From positions 1 through 64,000 of the forward strand of contig MU404150.1 in assembly GCA_022695795.1 (NCBI GenBank): DNA of 64,000 bases. Direction: 5' to 3'. A program made the translations under genes and the position numbers. The stretch comes from Biscogniauxia marginata. Taxonomy: Eukaryota; Ascomycota; Sordariomycetes; Xylariales; Xylariaceae. This document shows, piece after piece, positions 1 to 12,382 of the stretch. The notes beneath the pieces are model-generated. The model saw only the letters and a program-made list of their open reading frames with translations. It was not told where the DNA came from and made no database searches. The stretch's first letter is position 1. Each line of letters starts with the position of its first letter.

Positions 1-923
1 TATTATAAAATTAAATACTTTTTTTAATTAATATAATAAATAATAATATAATAAAATTATTAATATTAATAACTTAAATAATTATAACTTATTTTCGATT
101 TCTTTATTAAGTTTATTAAAATCGTTTATATCGTTTTATATTTATTATTATTATATTAATTTAAATAATTATTCCAAGTATAAATCTTATTTCGTTAAAA
201 TTATATATATATATATATATTTTAGAATTTTATATTTCGTAATCGTTTTACGTATTAATTTAAACTATTTTCGATATATATTTAAGTTTTTATATAAAGC
301 TTTTTAATAATTTATTTAAACGTATTTATAATGATTTTTATTTTTACACGAAATTAAAGGTTTAGTTTTTTTTGACACGTTCGCGTAATAAAAAGTTTAT
401 TATTATAATAACGTAATTTAAATAAAAAGGAAATAACTAATTATTTAAATTAATAATATGTTAAATAATTATTATTTTTTCGTAAAACGTAAATTTTCGA
501 GTATTTAATTTTATAATTAATCGTATAAATATATTGTTATTTCGTTTTTATAATATTATATAAAAAATATTATAAAGTGTTATTAATTTATAATAACTTA
601 TTTTCGAATAATATCGTTTATACTTAACCGTATAAGTTATTCGAGTTTTTATTAATACTATTAATTTTTAAAATAAATAAATTAATATATTTTAAAAAAA
701 CATATAAATATAATTTTGCGCGTTTTAATAATAATAATAAATATATTATTTATAAATTAATCGACTTAAATTACACGTTAAAAAATTAAATACTTAATAT
801 AAAAAAGATATTCGGTTTTTAAAACATAAAATTAAAAAAACGATTTAAATAATAATAATTATTAATTAATTTTAATGCTATATAAATATTTTTTAATAAT
901 TAAAACTACGAAAATTATAAAAA

Positions 924-975
924 CTAACCTACTTATTTATATAACTTATTTGCTTATAAGACATGTTACGCGAAA
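924..975 (+). repeat. Partial copy of the TIR repeat outer end
   Basis: This short stretch matches, with many C-to-T type changes, the outer end of the foldback repeat at 1490-1525 (the part built from two related units ending in a GAGACACG-like word). It is a decayed terminal fragment of the same family. Confidence 0.5.
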
Positions 976-1096
976 TTTAATTTATATATTCGAAATAATT
1001 ATTATAATAACAAAAATTTTTATAAAACTAATTAAAAAGGTTTTCTTTATAATATAAATATAATAATAATTTATTAAACCTTATAAAGTACTATAT

Positions 1097-1525
1097 AAGT
1101 AAATAAATAAAACGAGCTTGCAAACAAAATGATTTCTTATATAGAATCGACTTTTTCAAAAATTCATAACTTTATACGTAAAAATCGTAAAAGTCTCGGA
1201 CCTTCTTTTTTAGTTATATAACTATATATTTTAATTAAAAGTAAAATCGAAAAATTAATTTCAAAAGATGCGAAAAGAAAACGCGTAAAAATTAAAATCA
1301 AAATAAAACATATAAATCTTTTTACGTATTTCTTTATATATTTTACTTTTATTTTTTTCGATTTTACTTTTAATTAAATCTTATAATTATATAACTAAAA
1401 AAAAGGTCCGAGATTTTTACGACTTTTACGTGTAAAGTTATGAATTTTTGAAAAAGTCGATTCTATATAAGAAATTAAGTAACCTACTCGCTTGTGTGGC
1501 CTACTCGCTTATGAGACACGTTAGC
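1097..1525. repeat. Foldback (long inverted repeat) element
   Basis: The left half (about 1113-1309) and the right half (about 1310-1490) are near reverse complements of about 190 bases each. The right arm continues into an outer end with two related units, ACTCGCTTGTGTGGCCT and ACTCGCTTATGAGACACG. The same arm is found at 11041-11275, 12060-12260 and, in the opposite orientation, at 62961-63189. No transposase is visible, so this is either a non-autonomous foldback/MITE-like element or the fused ends of a larger DNA transposon. Family assignment is open. Confidence 0.7.
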
Positions 1526-2085
1526 CGCTCTTTTTAAAAGAATAGTTAAAAACATAATATAAAACTAGGTTTGTCGTATTTTAATAATGTAATAAACATT
1601 TAAAAAATTTAAACTTGTCTTTTAAAATATTGTATATTTCTTTAATATAATTGTTTTTTTTTATTTTAAACCTTTTTAAAATGTTTTATTATAATAAGGA
1701 GGTATATCTTATTTAAGACTTTAATTAAAGGAATATTAAAATAAATTTACTCTTTTTAATTACTAATTAATATAAATGACGACTTATATCTTTATATTTT
1801 ATTACTCGAGATAAAAAGTTAATTTATTAAAAAAAATAAAGCGAAGTTTTTTAAGGTCTTTACGGGCCTTTATTCCTCGTTTAAAAGAATAATTATTATA
1901 ATATATTAAGTTTTTATTAGTTTTCTTTATAAAAATTTATCTTTTTTTAATTTAATCGTCTTTTTTTACCATTAAAAAAAGTTTTTTATTTTAATAATAA
2001 TAATAATATTTATAAGTAATACTTGAAATTATACTTAAAAAAGTAACTTAAAACCCTTATTTAAAGATACCTTAATAAATACGAA

Positions 2086-2484
2086 TGTGACGAACCTCTT
2101 TATATGTTCTTAGTTAACTAACTTTATAAGTAAATACATATTAAGTTTTCTTAATTTAAAGGTAATAATAAATTAAGGTATTTTTATTATAATTTTAAAT
2201 TAATAACTAAAAAACGAGAAACTAATTATATAAAAGATCTTGCTTTTTTTATACTTATTTTTTATTTTTTATACTTCTTACTTTAGTATGTTAAATATTT
2301 ATTAGATTTAACTAAATCTTAAATTACTTTAAATTCACTTGTTATTATTCTCTCTAGATCTTAGATTCACTGAGATCTTAATTACGTGATGTTACATCAC
2401 ATTTTCTTTTAAACAACTTTTTTCGGGATATTCTTAACCTGTTCCACTCCTTATTCATTTCTAACTAGTTAGTTCGTAATAACG
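2086..2484 (-). repeat. Solo or orphan LTR of the gypsy family
   Basis: It begins TGTGACGAACCTC like the LTRs at 3644 and 63212 and follows them through the same order of words, with an internal deletion of roughly 50 bases. The end near 2484 is placed by weak similarity to the LTR ending at 11040. No attached coding region is obvious, so it is probably a solo LTR or part of a nested insertion. Strand is given to match the neighbouring element. Confidence 0.6.
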
Positions 2485-3643
2485 AATAACTTAATATATT
2501 TATAAAATATTAATTAAAATATAATTAAAATAATTATAATATTAACCTTTTTTAATTATTTACTTATTAATAAAGCGCTTATTACGTAATATTAAATATA
2601 AAAAAAGAGTTATTAAATACGAAAAGAAAAGTGTTAAAAAAGAGTATAATATATTTTCTCGTAAAATTAATAAATTATTATATTTAATATAAAAAGATAA
2701 AATGAAAATCGAGAAAAACAGGTTACTTTTATAACTAATAAAAAAAAAGAGGTATTTATTACGATATAAAAAAGAAACGTTAAAATTCTCTTTATATAGT
2801 AAAATTTCCTCTTAATATAAAACTACTTTGTTAATTACTTTACGTCTTATTTAAACTTATTATCGCTAGTCGTAATTTTAGTCGAAAGACGTTATAACGA
2901 ATAAAGGTTTAAAATTACACGTTTTAAAGAATAAATAAAGGATTTTTATTATAAGTAGTTTTATGAAATAATATTTATTATTTAAACGATTTTGTTACTA
3001 CTTAATCGAATTAAAAAAATAAATAACGAAATCAAATAATAATTAATTTTAAGTAAATTATTCTTTTATTAGTTTTAATTATTAATATTTTTTATATTAA
3101 TATATTTAACTATTTTGACTTAATTACTTTTAACTCTTTAAAGTTTTAAATTAATAATTTTCGTGTTGTGATAAGTTCGATAAAAATATTAAAATATTTC
3201 GAATTATTTCTTTCAACTTAAATACTTTATTTTATTAACGTATTTCTTAAGTTAAATTATAACGTAAAAAATATCATTTCAAAGTCGCTTATTATAAACC
3301 TTTAAAGCGTCGTTAATATTCTTTTAAAGTTTCTTTTAATATTCGAATATTAAATATATTTATATTAACAACTTCGAAATTTATAAGCATTATTAACGCT
3401 TATATCGTTTTCTCCCGAATATTTATTATCGCGAAATTAATTTCCTCTTATTTAATTACTATAAAGTTAAATAAGTTAAAAAGAGTTAATAATCGCCTTA
3501 AAATAAGCTTAAATAACTTAATTAATTACGTTTTAACTTTAACGAGTTCTTAATTAACATTTTTTAAACTTATAAGTTATTTAAATAATTTTAAAAGAAA
3601 ACCTTATTAAATAAAATCTTATTAAGTAAAACTTTATATTAAG

Positions 3644-4071
3644 TGTAACGAACCTCCTTGTATGTTCCTAGTCAGCTAACTTCACAAGTAAGTACGTACT
3701 AAGTTTTCTTGTTTTAAAAGTAATAATAAATCAAGGTTAATTCAAGAGATTTATAATGCTTCGTTCGTTAAAGAAATTTTAAGGTACTTTTATTATAATA
3801 TTAAAGAGTAATTACAGTTTTAAATTAATAGCTAAAAAACTCGAATAAATAATTAAATATAAAGAAAATTTAAATTTATTTAAATTTATTTCTTCTTTTT
3901 TATATTTTATATTTTAATATGTTAAATATCGTTAGATTTTTAAATCTTCGAGGATTTAACGTATTAAATTCTTATGAATTCCCGAATTCACGGGAATTTA
4001 TATTATGTGATATTATATTATATCTTTAATTTAAACCATTCGTTCTTTGCATTCTTAGTTTATATTTAACA
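3644..4071 (-). repeat. 3' LTR of the gypsy element
   Basis: The repeat of about 428 bases reads TGTAACGAACC at its left edge and ends in TTTAACA, giving TG...CA ends on either strand. It matches the LTR at 63212-63643 in order and length. The adjoining polypurine tract on the minus strand identifies it as the 3' LTR. Confidence 0.7.
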
Positions 4072-6889
4072 CCCTTATTAAAAACCTCTTTAATATTATT
4101 AATTTATAATATTATTTCCCTTCTTTTTAAAATCTTTATTTCAAAAATTATTTTTAATAAAATTATTTTCTTTTTATAGTTTATTATGTTTAATAATTGT
4201 ATTATTAAGCGTTAACGTCTCAATTAAGGAAAAAAGCGTAAAAGTTTTACGCGACGTATTAACCTTTATAAAATAAATATTAATATTATGTTTTGTTTTT
4301 ATTATTTTAAATATAACGTTTAAAGAGTTATTAAAGTATAATAAGTATGTTCGCCGAAAAGGTTTATATAATGATTTTGAAATATTTCTAGATTTTTTTA
4401 ATTACTTAAACTTAAAAAAGAAGCGACTCCTTTTTTAAAAGCGTTAAATAAAGTCAATTTTTATTTACCGTTAAAAAGAAATCTCTTAGTTATAAAGGGA
4501 GGTTCGTAAATTTATTATTTATATACTTCGCTTACGTTGTTAACGCGACTTTATTTAAAAAAAAGGCTTAAAAATGTTATAATGTAGTTTTTAGAATTTA
4601 AACGAACTAAAAAAACAAGAACGTTTAAAAGAGAAATAAAAACGCTTTTAAGTCGAATAATAATCTTTAATCGAGTAAATTAAAGTTACTTTCAAAGCCG
4701 TCCCCTCTTTTAACTTATCCTTTTTAAGTTAAGATTTTAAATTTTAGGCCTTTTTAATTAATTCGAGTTTTATTAATAAAACTTATTAAGCGCTTCTCTT
4801 GAGTTTATTAAGTATTTAAATAGTTCTTATATATTTTTTAATAAATATCTTTTTTATTTAATTAAATACTATAATTAATTATTAACTTTTTTTAAGTTTA
4901 AAATCTTTTTTATTTTATATTTATTTAGTTTTTTTTTAATTTTGTTCCGGGTTTTTAATAAGGCGTTTTTTAGTATTAATTTTAATAGCGATATATAAAA
5001 TATTAAATGTATTTTAGATTTTTTAGTAGTTTTAGTTTATAATTAATATTTAAAATAACTTCTTTAATTTTATAAAGTTTTAATTTCTTGAAATTAAGCT
5101 TTTTATTAAGTCGTTTTATTTTAATTTGTGGAGTTTTTGTCGATATATCTTGCCGTTATCGTAATAAATAAACCTTGTTTTCTTTCTTAAGAATTAGTTC
5201 TTTAATTATTTAGTTTTAAATAAATTATAATTATATTACCTAGACTTTTTCGAATAGTACTTCTATTTTTAGGGCTTTTATTTCGACTTTTAGTGCTTTT
5301 ATAAGTTCGATTAATTATTTTTAGATTTCTACTTTTTAATTATATATTGCTTTATATAGTCACATTTTTATATCTTTATTAATCGAAGTATTATATATTA
5401 TTTAAGTTATTAATAATAGTTTTACTTAGTTATTTATTTCCTAATTAATATAATTTCGTAAATATTGTTTTATTATTTAGTTTAGTTTTTTTTGTTTATT
5501 TGTTTAACTAGGAATAATACGTTATAAATAACTTTTATTTAATTTTTATTCGTTTTATTAAGTTAATTTAAAACTTTAACGTAAATAACTTATCTTTATT
5601 TAAAATAATGTGTTTTAGTAATTTATGTTTATTAATATATTTTTTTAAATTAAAAGCTAATTATTTTATTATATTTAACTTGATAAACGGTAAAAAGTAA
5701 GCATATTTCGTAAATCAGTTAATTATTACTTATATATTGTTATAAAGTATTTTTATAATAAGATCTTTTAACTTAAAGAGTTTTACTATGAAATCTCATA
5801 TAATCGTGTACTATGTTTTTTTAGGTATTTAAATTAATTATAATAATTTATATAGTTTATATCGTAATGCTTTAGTTTTATTATAAATATTATAAATCTT
5901 TATAATTCTTTTAATTATTTGTTTTATTCTTAAAAAATCGAATTCTTTTTATAATTCTTTTAATGTTTTAAAGATTTCTTAATAACCATATAAAGGGTAT
6001 TTATAAAATTCCTTAACAAATTCGTTTTATACTCGTTTTGATATATAAACCTTTTCTTTATATAAGAGAAGTTTGTTACTAGATCTTTATTAAAACTATA
6101 ATTGTTTTTCTTTTTAATTATAACTTTCTTTAAAACGTAATTTTTAGTTTTTTATGTTAATTTATTATTTAAATATTTAAATATCTCTTTTATTGATTTT
6201 TAACTTATAATTTCCTTTTTTACTAAAAAGATCTATTTAAATGTTTTTTAATATAATAAATTAAATTTAAATAAGAAGATTATTTAATGCTTATATTTTT
6301 AATTAAACGTTTACGTTATTATAAATCGTGTAAGGTTTTTATGGTTTAAATAAATATTAATAGGGTTTTTAGTTTTATTAAGCCATGGTTTTTATTTTTT
6401 TAATGCTTTAATAATTATTAATAATTCCTTGTTATAAATTTAATAGTTTAGTTTAGCGTTATATAGTGCCTTAAATAGGTACGTAACTAGGTATTATTTT
6501 TTATTGTTTTTTAATTGCTTTAAGATTATTTCGATAACGAAATTTAAAGCGTTTATTTTTAATTGTTTTTTCTTATTTTCGTTTAGAAGTTTATATATAA
6601 CTTTATTAGTTATAACTTTTTTTAATTACTAAAAAGCTTTTTTTGTTTTTATTAAAGTAATTAATTCCGTTAATAGTTTAACGATTTACTTAAAATCTTA
6701 AATGAGTTATTTAATGTAATTAATAAAGCTAAGAAATGCGCGTATATTTATAATACTCTTAGGTTTTAGTTAATCCTTAATTATTACTATTTTTCTTTTT
6801 TAAATGCGGATTTCTTTTAAACTTATTATAAACCTTAAATAATTTAGTTTTTTAATATATTATTTATTTTTAGTCGAATAAATAAATAA

Positions 6890-7190
6890 GTTTGCTTTTT
6901 TAAGGCTTTTAATATTTATTTTACGTGTTTTTATGTTTTTTTACGTTTTTTAAGTAAATTAGTATATCGTTTAAATAAATAAATAAAAATTTATTTAAAA
7001 ACTTACGAAGGATTATTATAATTATATGTTAAAATGTAGCGGGTATGTTAATAAGTCTAAATAATATAACTTTGTATTTATAATGTTTATATATCGTTTA
7101 AAAAGCGGTGTATTATTTATGTTTTTTAGCCATTTTAATTATATAATAATTATCGCGGAGGTTTAATACTATAAAGATTTAGGCTTTATT
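6890..7190 (-). pseudogene. Gypsy reverse transcriptase fragment (decayed)
   Basis: The minus strand reads, with many stop codons, a run of about 100 residues matching the core of Ty3/gypsy reverse transcriptase. Visible pieces include a VLNLRDNYY-like segment (family: LDLRDAYH), a YKV...RLINIPATF segment (family: VMPFGLTNAPATF) and NDILIYLKNVKKH (family: the DDILIYS active-site motif, here with the first Asp changed to Asn). The changes are of the C-to-T/G-to-A type. It is non-functional and serves to identify and orient the element. Confidence 0.85.
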
Positions 7191-10100
7191 AATTTACCTT
7201 TTTATAAGTTTTATTAATAATAACGAATATTTATTCTTTTTTGTTATTTTATTAAAGTGTTAATAATTATTTATTTATCGTTATATTAAATTTCTTTTTT
7301 TATCGACATATTACTTTTCGTTTTTATCGACTTTTAATATTATAATTACCGGGTATCTTAATAAAGATTTTAATTCTTAAATATATCTTTTATTAAATTC
7401 CTTTTAAATTCCTTTTTATAATGCTTTTTGTTTTTCTTGATTTATAAAATATACTAAGAATAATTTCGGCTATTTTTCTTCCTTAAAGTAGATTTAGTAA
7501 TTTTATTAGTTATGTTTTAATAATTCTTTTTTTGTTTTATTTGTAAATAATTTATAGAAATAAAGGTACTCGCGTAATACTTTTTTCGTTAGATCTTTAA
7601 GCTTAGTTACTCGAATTATATAAGCGATATATTTTGTCTTTATATTCGTTTTTTGGTGTTATTTACGGTACTTATTTTATAATTCGTAATAGTTAACTCT
7701 TTTTAATTTTAATCTTAATAAAGCGTGTTTATTTTGAAATTTATTTATAAATTACTTTTTTTAAGTTAATTTATTTTTAGGATTATATCATGGTTTAATA
7801 TATATATATAATATTAAGAATAACTTATTTAAAATGTTTTTAAATAATTATTAAAAGAAAAACTATTTCTTTTAATACTTTATTATTCTCGTAATTAAAT
7901 ATATATCTTTTAAAGTTTTATAATTTATATAAACTTTATTTATATACTTATAATATATTATCTTTTTAAGTTATTTTAATTAAAATATAGTTTTTATTTA
8001 TTCTTAAGTTTATAAGGGCTTTATATTTCCTTTTATTATACTTAACTTTAATTATAATAATATTATTAAGTCTCGATTAAACTTTATATAAAGATTTATT
8101 GTTTATAGCTTTTTGCTGCTTTATTAGCGAGAGCCTTTACCGTTTTTTAGTTTTTTATGTCTTTTCCCTTTTAAGTTTTTTCAAGTCGTTACGGCTTTAA
8201 TTTAATTTAATTTTTAGGTTTTCATAAAAGCGTGTTTTTAATAATCGTTATTTTAATAATCTTTTTAATTACTTTTTACGTAATAAAAAATAAAAGGTTT
8301 ATCTTTTATATAAAACCTTATATACTAAAATTTCAATTCTTTTTTGAGGGCCTTTTTATAGCTTAAATTTATTTTTTTGTTAATTCGAAAACTTTTAAGA
8401 TTTTGGATTATTTTCGAATAAAAAGTATAATCCTTGAATTCGCTTATTAAAAATAACTCGATATTTTTTTACAAGTTTATATATATTTCTAAAAATTATC
8501 TTTCTTTTTAAAGTATATTTTAATAATTTATTTATAACTTAATTTAATTACATATATTTTTATTTATTGTTTTATTAAGTATTTCTTTATAAAACCGAAT
8601 AAATTAGTATTATATTTAACTCGTTTTTCGAGTTAACATGGAAAATATAGTCTTTTTTATAATTCTTATAATTCTTCCTTAATTTCGTTTTCTTTAAAAC
8701 CTATTTCGAGTAAATCGTATATATCGCATAATATTAAGGTATAATATATATAACCCTTAATAATTACTTCGTTATTTCTTTTAGAATTTAAATAAAGATA
8801 ATATGTTTTAAAATAATATAGTTATCGTGAGACGTTATTATAAATATATTTATTTTTTTTTCGTGTTATTACTTTTTAGTTTTTAAGAATAATAACCGGC
8901 TTTATTTTTAAAGCTTTAATGTAACGATATATGTTCTTTTTATAACTCTATTATTTCATTTTTATTAAGTTAAAATGTTTCGTTTTTTAGTTGTTTTACC
9001 TTTTTTGGTTTAAGTTTTTTACTTAATAACCTATTAAGCTAACTAGCATTATTTAGGTTTTAATAAACATTATAATTATTATTTATATAAAACTTTTAAT
9101 ATAAGTTATTATGTTTACTTTTTTCTTAATATGTTTCGCACTTATCGTTATTATAATGGCTTTAATATAATTCATTATAATTTAACTTAACTCCTAAGTC
9201 GTATTTTAGTTTATAAGTATTATACTTATATAGTAATTCGTTTTTGTTATATCTTTACTTGGCTTATTTTGGCGTGAGATATTTTAAATATAAATAACCG
9301 TGTTTTAAATAGTTTTAAAAGCTAACTTAATAGCATTTATAACTTTTATGAATTATAATAAATAAGTAATAATACTTTAAGTAATATTTATAAGCTTTTT
9401 TTTATAACTTTAATAAATATTATAGTTTTTTTATAAGGACTTCCTCGTTTTTTTTTGTTTTAATAGTAATAATAATAAATACTTGATTTATTTCTTTATT
9501 ATTTTCGAAATAAACCTTTATTTTAAAAGTTTTTTTCTCGAGATAAAGAATCCCTCTTATTTTTAGTTTTTATTTCTTAGAATTTCGATACTCGATTTTA
9601 TAATGTCTTTTTTTTTATAATTAAAACACTTAATAGTTACTTTATTTTGTTTTTTTGTTTCTTTTAAGTAATATTGATTTTAATAGGGTTTAATTTAGTT
9701 TTAGTGCTTTTTCTTGTTTTAATACTACTTTTATGATTTCCTTCTTTTTACTAATCGCCGTTTCTTCGTTATATTGTTTTTTTAAAGTATTATTTAAAGT
9801 TTTCGTTATTAATAATAATTATTATTATAATGTAGTTATTAAACTTTTCTAAGTTCCTTTTTTATATAGGTTTATTTTATATAACTTATTCTTTATATGG
9901 TTTTTTAGTCTTTAATAAAACAAGTAATATAAGCTCTTAATAAGTAATTATAATTAACTTACGAGTTTTTTAAACTTAATAGCGTAATTTAAAGCCTTTT
10001 TATCTTATTATAATTTATAAAGTCGAGTTTCAACTTATTACTTAAAAATTAGGTTATTAAACATAGACTTAAGTTGTTTTTTAAACTCCTTATAATCCTT

Positions 10101-10546
10101 AAAAATCTTCTTTATATCTTTTTAAGCGTCTAGTCCATTTTCTAAATAATCTTTTAATACTAATTAAAACCAGGTTAAAGCAGTTTCGACGAGGAACTAA
10201 AATACTATAAAAACCTTTTATTTCTTAGTAATAATTATTCCGTAATAAAATCGTAAATAAGTTCCGACTTAAATTAAAAATCCTTTTAAATCGCTCGTCT
10301 TATCATATTTACTAAGTATAATTAGTTTAAAACCTTTTATATCGAGAGTTATTAAAGTTATTATCGTTTAAAAGTAGTTTCGGTTATTTATCTCTAAAAA
10401 GTAAAAGTTATTTTATTTGTTTGTTTTTTTCTTTAAATGTTTCTTCCTTCTCCTTTTCTTCTTTAAATGATTCTTCTTATTAAGCTTTAAAAGTGTCTTC
10501 TTAAGGCTCTTTTTTAACTGCAATTATAATTAACTCTTGTATTAAT

Positions 10547-11040
10547 TCTTTTAAACCTTTTTATATATTTCTAATTAATTAACTTTATAAATAAGTACGT
10601 ACTAGGTTTTCTTAATTTAAAAGTAATAATAAATTAAGATTAGTTTAAGTAATTTATAATGTTTTATTCGTTAAAAAGATTTTAAAGTACTTTCATTATA
10701 ATATTAAAAAGTAACTATAATCTTAAATTAATAGCTAAAAAACTAAAATGAATAACTAAACACATAAAAATTTTTAATTTACTTATACTTTATCCTCTTT
10801 AAGGAGTAATACCTAGCTTCTCTCTAATTCTTAAGAGTCTAATAAAGAATACTAATATTCTCTCTAATTCTCAAAAGTCCAACAGAGAATGCTAATATTC
10901 TCTTTAATTCTTAAGAGTCCAACAAAGAATGCTAATATTCTCTCTAATTCTCAAGAGTCTAACAGAGAATTCCCTCTAGAGTCATGTGACCTCAAATCAC
11001 ATGACCAACTCAATTCCCTCTACCTTGTTGGTTCATAACA
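10547..11040 (-). repeat. 5' LTR candidate of the gypsy element
   Basis: Its left part aligns with the other LTRs (TAAGTACGTACTAGGTTTTC core). Its right part is different and contains a 40-base tandem array, ending GGTTCATAACA. It is visibly less eroded by RIP than the rest of the block: CATGTGACC and CAAATCACATG words survive. At 494 bases it is longer than the 428-base LTR at the other end because of the array. Confidence 0.65.
10818..10977 (+). repeat. 40-bp tandem repeat, four units
   Basis: Four successive 40-base units start at 10818, 10858, 10898 and 10938. Each begins TTCTCTCTAATTC (or one change) and has the core AAGAGTC.AACA.AGAAT. The last unit diverges at its end. The array lies inside the LTR. 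Confidence 0.9.
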
Positions 11041-11275
11041 AAAACGCGTAAAAATTAAAATCATAATAAAACGTATAAACCTTTTTATGTATTTCTTTAT
11101 TTTTTATTTTAGTTAAATTATATAATTATATAAATAAAATAAAAGGTTTGAGACTTTTCCGACTTTTATGTGTAAAGTTATAAATTTTCAAAAAAGTCGA
11201 TTTTATATAAAAACTCATTTCGTTTATAAGCCTGTTTTATTTACTTAATTGTGTAATATGTTATATAATAAATAA
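11041..11275 (+). repeat. TIR-family arm next to the LTR
   Basis: Immediately after the LTR end the sequence continues as the right arm of the foldback family (AAAACGCGTAAAAATTAAAA onward, then the AAAGTCGATT and outer-end region). The LTR element therefore appears inserted inside a copy of this family. Confidence 0.65.
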
Positions 11276-11920
11276 TTTAAGTTTTATATATTATTACTAA
11301 TTTTTTTAAACTTTGTTAATATTATTTCGTTATTATTACATATTATTTTCTCGAATTCTTTTATAATTATTAACTTATTAAATTATAAAAAGTATTTTTT
11401 AAAGTAATAAATACTTTAAATAATATAATTAAAAAATTATTAAATTATTAATATTAATTAAAAATAATAAATAAAATGTTTTTATTTTCGTTTTTTTCGA
11501 TTATTTAAATTATAATAATTTTATCAAGATAAAAAATATGATAAAAGTTAAAACGTTTTTAATAATTTAAAAAACTTAATTATTATTAAAAAGTAAAATG
11601 TTATTAATAATACTTAATTTAAATGCGGGTTTAATATAAATTATTTAAGTGGTAATAATCTTTTTTATTTATTTATTTATTAATAATAATAATAATAATA
11701 ATAAGTTTTAATAAATATTTTTAATTGAGAACTTTTATTTTATAAGTAATTAATACGACTTTTAATATTATATTATAACAACGTAAAAAGGTTTAAAATA
11801 ATCCTTGATTTTTTAATATATTAATAAAAATATTAAATAAAAATAAAATAAAAAATAAAATAGTTATTAAATTCATTTTAACATTTAAATATATTTTAAA
11901 TTTTATATAAGCCTTATTAT

Positions 11921-11984
11921 TTAGTAGTAAATATAATAACGAGGTGATTACTTTTTAGTAGTAAATATAATAACGGGGTGATTC
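11921..11984 (+). repeat. Direct repeat pair of 30 bases
   Basis: TTAGTAGTAAATATAATAAC followed by G[A/G]GGTGATT occurs at 11921 and again at 11955. It is a short tandem duplication in otherwise degenerate DNA. Confidence 0.8.
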
Positions 11985-12059
11985 TTTATTATTTTGTTAC
12001 TAAGCCGTAATAAAAACCAGAAAAGAAAGTACAAATCACCTTTTATTTTTCATTAATAT

Positions 12060-12260
12060 ACTTAGTTTTAAATTTTTCGATTTTTACTTTTAATTAAACT
12101 ATTTTATTTCGATATTAAAAAAAAGGTCCGAGAATTTTCCGATTTCTCTTAGTTAAGTTATTTATATTTGAAAAACCCGATTTTATATAAATTAAGTGGC
12201 TGATGCGAATGTATATGGGGTGTGTGAAGGTTGAAATGAAATTTAAAGGGTGGCTAATAT
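12060..12260 (+). repeat. TIR-family arm at the edge of the AT block
   Basis: It matches the right arm of the foldback family (AAAAAAGGTCCGAGA core, then GAAAAACCCGATTTTATATAA). The outer end is interrupted or rearranged after 12200. It forms the border between the AT-rich block and gene space. Confidence 0.55.
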
Positions 12261-12382
12261 GGTTGTGTCTCATTTATTTTTGCACCCGCTTGCCTACTTA
12301 CGGTCATATGCTCCTCCTTTATCCACCGTGTTCTGATTTTATCCACAACCTCACCGCCTGCTTTACAAAGATTTGATAAACG

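Larger units (their letters stand above)
3644..11040 (-). mobile_element. RIP-degraded Ty3/gypsy LTR retrotransposon
   Basis: Two related LTR sequences (3644-4071 and 10547-11040) flank about 6.5 kb of degenerate sequence whose minus strand encodes Ty3/gypsy reverse transcriptase. A purine-rich tract on the minus strand directly precedes the left LTR (ending ATAAGGG next to TGTTA), as expected upstream of a 3' LTR, so the element runs right to left. By family order, gag should lie near 8000-10400 and integrase near 4400-6000, but those parts are too eroded to call. The two LTRs differ in length and inner sequence, so they may not be an original pair, and nested insertion is possible. No copy of the machinery is intact. 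Confidence 0.75.
1..12180. other. RIP-degraded AT-rich repeat block
   Basis: This whole stretch is extremely AT-rich, with TA-rich words and very few CA or TG dinucleotides, while CG is retained. That is the known mark of fungal repeat-induced point mutation acting on repeats. No intact gene is visible; the few short open frames are AT-rich noise. Separate entries describe the repeats that can still be recognised. Outside them (for example 1-920, 1530-2085, 2485-3643 and 11276-12059) only degenerate AT-rich sequence is seen. The block ends near 12180, where composition becomes normal just before a gene. Confidence 0.9.

Noticed and set aside
875..1057. 60-residue frame MLYKYFLIIKTTKIIKT...
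   Set aside because: Pure AT-rich noise inside the RIP block, overlapping a repeat end.
2086..11040. Treating 2086-2484 and 10547-11040 as the LTR pair of one larger element
   Set aside because: The polypurine tract lies next to the 3644-4071 LTR, so that one is the better 3' LTR; the 2086 copy is more simply an orphan.
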